The position numbers and the translations under genes were made by a program. The notes under the pieces were generated by a model. The model saw only the letters and a program-made list of their open reading frames with translations, did no database searches and was not told the origin of the DNA. Below are positions 60,951-64,000 of a DNA stretch of 64,000 nucleotides, in pieces. Source of the stretch: JAUASV01 sp047605685 (GTDB lineage Bacteria; Actinomycetota; Actinomycetes; Actinomycetales; Microbacteriaceae); contig JASGFF010000001.1 of assembly GCA_047605685.1 (NCBI GenBank), positions 29,562 through 93,561 of the forward strand, given 5' to 3'. The stretch's first letter is position 1. Each line of letters starts with the position of its first letter.

Positions 60951-62308
60951 CGGTGCTCCCTCGTTGTCGTTGTCGGCGTCGGCCGGGACGGGTGCCGGCT
61001 CGCCGGACGGGCCAGGCCCAGATTCTCTCGCAGCGTCGCCCCCGCGTACTCGCGGCGGAACAGACCCCGGCGTTGCAGCTCGGGGACGACGAGCTCGGCG
61101 AACGCCACGAGCGTGCCGGGCTGCCACGGGAACGACACGGTGAAACCGTCCGCGGCGGCCGAGCTGAAACGCTCCTCGATGTGATCGGCGACGTCCCGCG
61201 GCGAGCCGACCACGACACCGTCGCCGGCCGCGACGAGCGCCACCAGGTCGCGCACCGCCAGGCCGGATGCCGCGGCCTGTTCGTAGAGCTCCCGGCTGCG
61301 CCCGCGGCTGCGGCTCGTCGCGCCGCCGGCGTGCGGCGGCAACGGGGCGTCCGGCGGCAGCCCGGCGAGCTCGACACCGAGCCAGTACTCCACGTCGGCG
61401 AGGGCCACGCGCGGGTCGAGGAGCCGCTGCACGGCGGCGAAGCGGTCCTCGGCCTCGGCGCGGGTCGGGGCGACGACCGTGGCGAGCTCCGGCAGCACGA
61501 GCAGCGTCTGCGGGTCGCGCCCCCACCGCTGCGCACGGCGCTTGACATCCGCGTAGAAGGCCCGCGCGGCCTCGATCGGAAGCTGCGCGCTGAACACCAG
61601 GTCGGCCTCGCGGGCGGCCAGCTCCCGCCCGGCATCCGAGCTGCCCGCCTGCGCGATCACCGGATGCCCCTGCGGCGGCCGCGCGATGTTCAACGGGCCG
61701 GCCACGGCGTAGTGCTCGCCGACGTGGCCGAGGGCGTGCATCCGCTCCGGCTCGAAGTAGCGCCCGGAGTCGACGTCGTGGCCGAAGGCGTCGTCGTCGA
61801 AGCTGTCCCACAGCCCCCGCGCGACCTCGACGAACTCCGAGGCGCGGCGATAGCGCTCGCCGTGCCCGAGGTGCGCGTCGAGGCCGTGGTTGCGCGCCTC
61901 GGAGTCGTTGAGCGAGGTGACGACGTTCCAGCCGGCCCGTCCCCGCGAGAGATGGTCGAGCGAGGCGAGGGTGCGCGCGAGCGTGTAGGGCTGGCTGAAG
62001 CTCGTCGAGGCGCTCGCGATCAGCCCGATCCGGCTCGTCACGGTGCTGAGCGCGGCGAGCAGCGTCGTCGGCTCGAGCGCGTCGTTGACGACCGCCACCG
62101 CCTCGAGCACCGTGTCCTCGACGTCCGGCAGGCCGGCGAGATCGGGCAGGAACACCGCGTCGAAGCGGGCCTGCTCGAGACGGCGGACCAGACCGGCGAT
62201 GAACGCGAAGTCGACGCCGGCCGCGGCGGGGGCGTCGGGGTGCCGCCAGCCGGCCGGATACTCGCCGGCCGGCTTCAGGAAGCCGGCGAGGTGCAGCTCA
62301 CGGCTCAT
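60947..62308 (-). CDS. Luciferase-like flavin monooxygenase (NtaA/SnaA/DszA family)
   Basis: A 453-residue TIM-barrel monooxygenase with LARTLASLDHLSRGRAGWNVVTSLNDSEARNHG, RYRRASEFVEVARGLWDSF and the ligand loop LNIARPPQGHPVIAQAGSS. These are typical of two-component FMNH2-dependent enzymes that open C-S or C-N bonds in organosulfur compounds or chelators. It overlaps the genes on both sides by ATGA. A separate flavin reductase should supply FMNH2 and is not seen in the window. Confidence 0.92.
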   Translation of the reverse strand: MSRELHLAGFLKPAGEYPAGWRHPDAPAAAGVDFAFIAGLVRRLEQARFDAVFLPDLAGLPDVEDTVLEAVAVVNDALEPTTLLAALSTVTSRIGLIASASTSFSQPYTLARTLASLDHLSRGRAGWNVVTSLNDSEARNHGLDAHLGHGERYRRASEFVEVARGLWDSFDDDAFGHDVDSGRYFEPERMHALGHVGEHYAVAGPLNIARPPQGHPVIAQAGSSDAGRELAAREADLVFSAQLPIEAARAFYADVKRRAQRWGRDPQTLLVLPELATVVAPTRAEAEDRFAAVQRLLDPRVALADVEYWLGVELAGLPPDAPLPPHAGGATSRSRGRSRELYEQAAASGLAVRDLVALVAAGDGVVVGSPRDVADHIEERFSSAAADGFTVSFPWQPGTLVAFAELVVPELQRRGLFRREYAGATLRENLGLARPASRHPSRPTPTTTTREHR

Positions 62309-63642
62309 GCCCGGCTCCCCTCCGGCCGGCTCAGCCCGAGCGTCTCGCGCAGCGTGGCGCCGTAATGGCGGCGGAAGACGCCGCGTTCCTCGAGGATCGG
62401 CAACACCTCGTCGACGAAACGGTCGAGCGTCTCGGGCAGGTACGGGAACGAGACGTTGAAGCCGTCGGCGGCGCCGGCGCGGTACCAGTGCTCGATACGG
62501 TCGGCGACATGCTCGGCGGTGCCGCAAACAGTGCCGCGCTCGTTGAACGCGAGGGCGAGCTGCCGCAGCGTGAGACCCCGCTCCCGGGCCATCGCGAGGA
62601 TCCCGTCGCGCCGCGACTTCGACCTGTTCGACTCGGGGACCTCGGGCAGCGGCGCATCCAGGTCGAGGTCGCCGAAGTCGACATCGCCGATGTTGTCCTG
62701 GATGCTGCGCCGCAGCACGTCCTCGTGCAGCAGCGACTGCAGCCGGTCGAGACGCTCCCGCGCCTCGGCGTCGCTGTCGGCGATGACCGGGCTGAGCACC
62801 GGCCACACCTTCACCGCCTCGGGGCGACGGCCCGCCGCCACAGCGAGCTCGCGCACGCGGGTGCGGTAGCCGATCGCCTGCTCGATCTCGGTCGCGGCGG
62901 TGAACAGCACCTCGCCGTGCCGGGCGGCGAAGGCCTGGCCGGCGGCCGAGGCGCCCGCCTGGAACAGCACCGGATGCCCCTGCGGCGGCCGGGACAGGTT
63001 GAGCGGGCCGGCGACCCGGAACCACTCGCCATCGTGATCGATGCGACGGCGGCGGGAGGCGTCGAGGTAGCGTCCGCTCGTCTTGTCGCGCAGCGGCGCG
63101 TCATCCCCGGTGCTGTCCCATAGCCGGCGGACCACGTCGACGAACTCCTCGGCACGGCGGTAGCGCTCGCCGTGCTCGAAGTGCTCCGCCCGGCCGAAGT
63201 TGGCCGCCTCGAGCGGCACGACGCTCGTGACCACGTTCCAGCCGGCGCGGCCACCGGAGATGTGGTCGAGGGTCGCGAACTTGCGGGCGAGGGTGTAGGG
63301 CTCGTTGTAGCTCGTGGTCGCGGTGCCGACGAGGCCGATGCGGGAGGTGCCGGCGGCGATCGCGGCGAGCAGCGTGATCGGCTCGAAGAAGTCGGCCCGG
63401 GCCGTGCGGCTGAGCGAGTCGAGGTGCTCGCCCCAGACGGCGACGACGTCGGCGATGAAGAGCGCGTCGAAGCCGCCGGCCTCGAGCCGGCGGGCCGCGG
63501 CGAGATAGCTGCCCACATCGAGCTGCGCGTGCGGATCGGCGCCCGGGTACCGCCAGCCGGCGAGATGGCCGCCGGCGCCGTAGAACAGCGCGCCGAACTG
63601 GATGCTCGCGGGCTCGACGTGCGGGCCGTCGAGAGTGGTCAT
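62305..63642 (-). CDS. Luciferase-like flavin monooxygenase (NtaA/SnaA/DszA family)
   Basis: A 445-residue relative of the next enzyme in the operon, sharing LDHISGGRAGWNVVTS and LNLSRPPQGHPVLFQAGASAAGQ. The N-terminus FGALFYGAGGHLAGWRYPGAD is typical of the family. The two proteins are clearly diverged, so they probably take different substrates or act in sequence. ATG 63642 overlaps the stop of the cut upstream gene (ATGA). Confidence 0.92.
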   Translation of the reverse strand: MTTLDGPHVEPASIQFGALFYGAGGHLAGWRYPGADPHAQLDVGSYLAAARRLEAGGFDALFIADVVAVWGEHLDSLSRTARADFFEPITLLAAIAAGTSRIGLVGTATTSYNEPYTLARKFATLDHISGGRAGWNVVTSVVPLEAANFGRAEHFEHGERYRRAEEFVDVVRRLWDSTGDDAPLRDKTSGRYLDASRRRRIDHDGEWFRVAGPLNLSRPPQGHPVLFQAGASAAGQAFAARHGEVLFTAATEIEQAIGYRTRVRELAVAAGRRPEAVKVWPVLSPVIADSDAEARERLDRLQSLLHEDVLRRSIQDNIGDVDFGDLDLDAPLPEVPESNRSKSRRDGILAMARERGLTLRQLALAFNERGTVCGTAEHVADRIEHWYRAGAADGFNVSFPYLPETLDRFVDEVLPILEERGVFRRHYGATLRETLGLSRPEGSRA

Positions 63643-64000
63643 GACCGGGGGCTCCATCCCAGTTCGGGGGCGATCTCGGTGGCGATCGTCTCGAGCGCGG
63701 CGATCGCCGTGCCGATGCTCGTCGACTCCGCCTGCACGGCAAGGACGAGGTCCGTCGCGGCGGGAAGCGCCGGGTCGGCCCGCAGCGAGGCGACGATGTC
63801 CTCGCCGCGGCCGTACTGCACGTTGAGCGCGTCGAGCAGCTCGGGGAGGGTGGCCTCGGGCCCGAGCCAGCCGTAGCGCACGTGGTAGTCGAGGTGGCGG
63901 GCGACATCCGGGGCCAGCCGGGCGGATGCCGCCGAGCGGCTGGCGTCGGGGAAGGCGCCGCGCACCACCGCAGCCCGCGGCCGGCCGCGCCGGCCGGACG
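63639..64000 (-). CDS. C-terminal part of a further monooxygenase-operon protein (cut by window edge)
   Basis: About 120 codons remain, including LDYHVRYGWLGPEATLPELLDALNVQYGRGEDIVASLRAD and ending ALETIATEIAPELGWSPRS. The end resembles the last helix of luciferase-like monooxygenases (LE-x-FA-x-EVAP), but the match is too short for certainty. Overlap with the next gene places it in the same operon. Confidence 0.45.
   Translation of the reverse strand, partial: SGRRGRPRAAVVRGAFPDASRSAASARLAPDVARHLDYHVRYGWLGPEATLPELLDALNVQYGRGEDIVASLRADPALPAATDLVLAVQAESTSIGTAIAALETIATEIAPELGWSPRS

Overview
The window reads as chromosome of a very GC-rich actinobacterium. Third codon positions are almost all G or C, GTG starts are common, genes are chained by ATGA/GTGA overlaps, and there are an F420 biosynthesis gene, an LCP wall protein and a MobF-type relaxase remnant. 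A Microbacteriaceae-like soil or plant-associated host is my inference; no marker gene proves it. Almost the whole window is accessory catabolism: successive nutrient modules, each with its own transporter and regulator.

Layout. 1-7779 (minus): a quaternary-amine module. It has a PucR-type regulator, a monomeric sarcosine oxidase-like flavoenzyme, a four-gene betaine ABC importer, and a CntA/Stc2-type Rieske oxygenase with a separate Rieske ferredoxin and the start of its reductase. 7985-24600: a PLP C-S lyase-like enzyme, then a D-amino-acid/D-peptide module. This holds a D-aminoacylase-like hydrolase, a D-threonine aldolase/D-serine dehydratase-like enzyme, an M55 D-aminopeptidase, a Dpp-type importer, a serine hydrolase, an M20 hydrolase, a GNAT transferase and an N-acyl(succinyl)amino acid racemase, closed by a second PucR regulator. 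The last three enzymes match the known N-succinyl route that turns D-amino acids irreversibly into L-amino acids. 24601-33530: an IS1380 remnant, then a fructan module (LacI, two different GH32 enzymes, sugar ABC importer, PfkB kinase) ending near tRNA-Arg(ACG).

33683-38274: a small membrane protein, cofD, and a beta-ketoadipate end-module (thiolase, the two CoA-transferase subunits on opposite strands, IclR regulator). 38335-52120: a sugar module tied together by six LacI-type operators. It contains an ABC importer, a mannitol dehydrogenase/fructuronate reductase-family enzyme, LacI, a 1530-residue secreted beta-helix protein and two Gfo/Idh/MocA oxidoreductases. 52257-54247: a TetR-MFS pair. 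54460-59102: a degraded 4.6 kb element in tRNA-Ser(GCT), flanked by a 60-nt repeat of the tRNA 3' part, with an orphan antitoxin, cut ParE toxin, flavin monooxygenase, VapBC pair, relaxase tail and two integrase pieces. 59180-64000: an LCP protein, then an AhpD-like protein with two luciferase-like flavin monooxygenases and a cut gene.

Two themes run across modules. Local regulator-operator pairs can be read directly from palindromes, and short tandem duplications (9-20 bp) recur at gene ends and starts.
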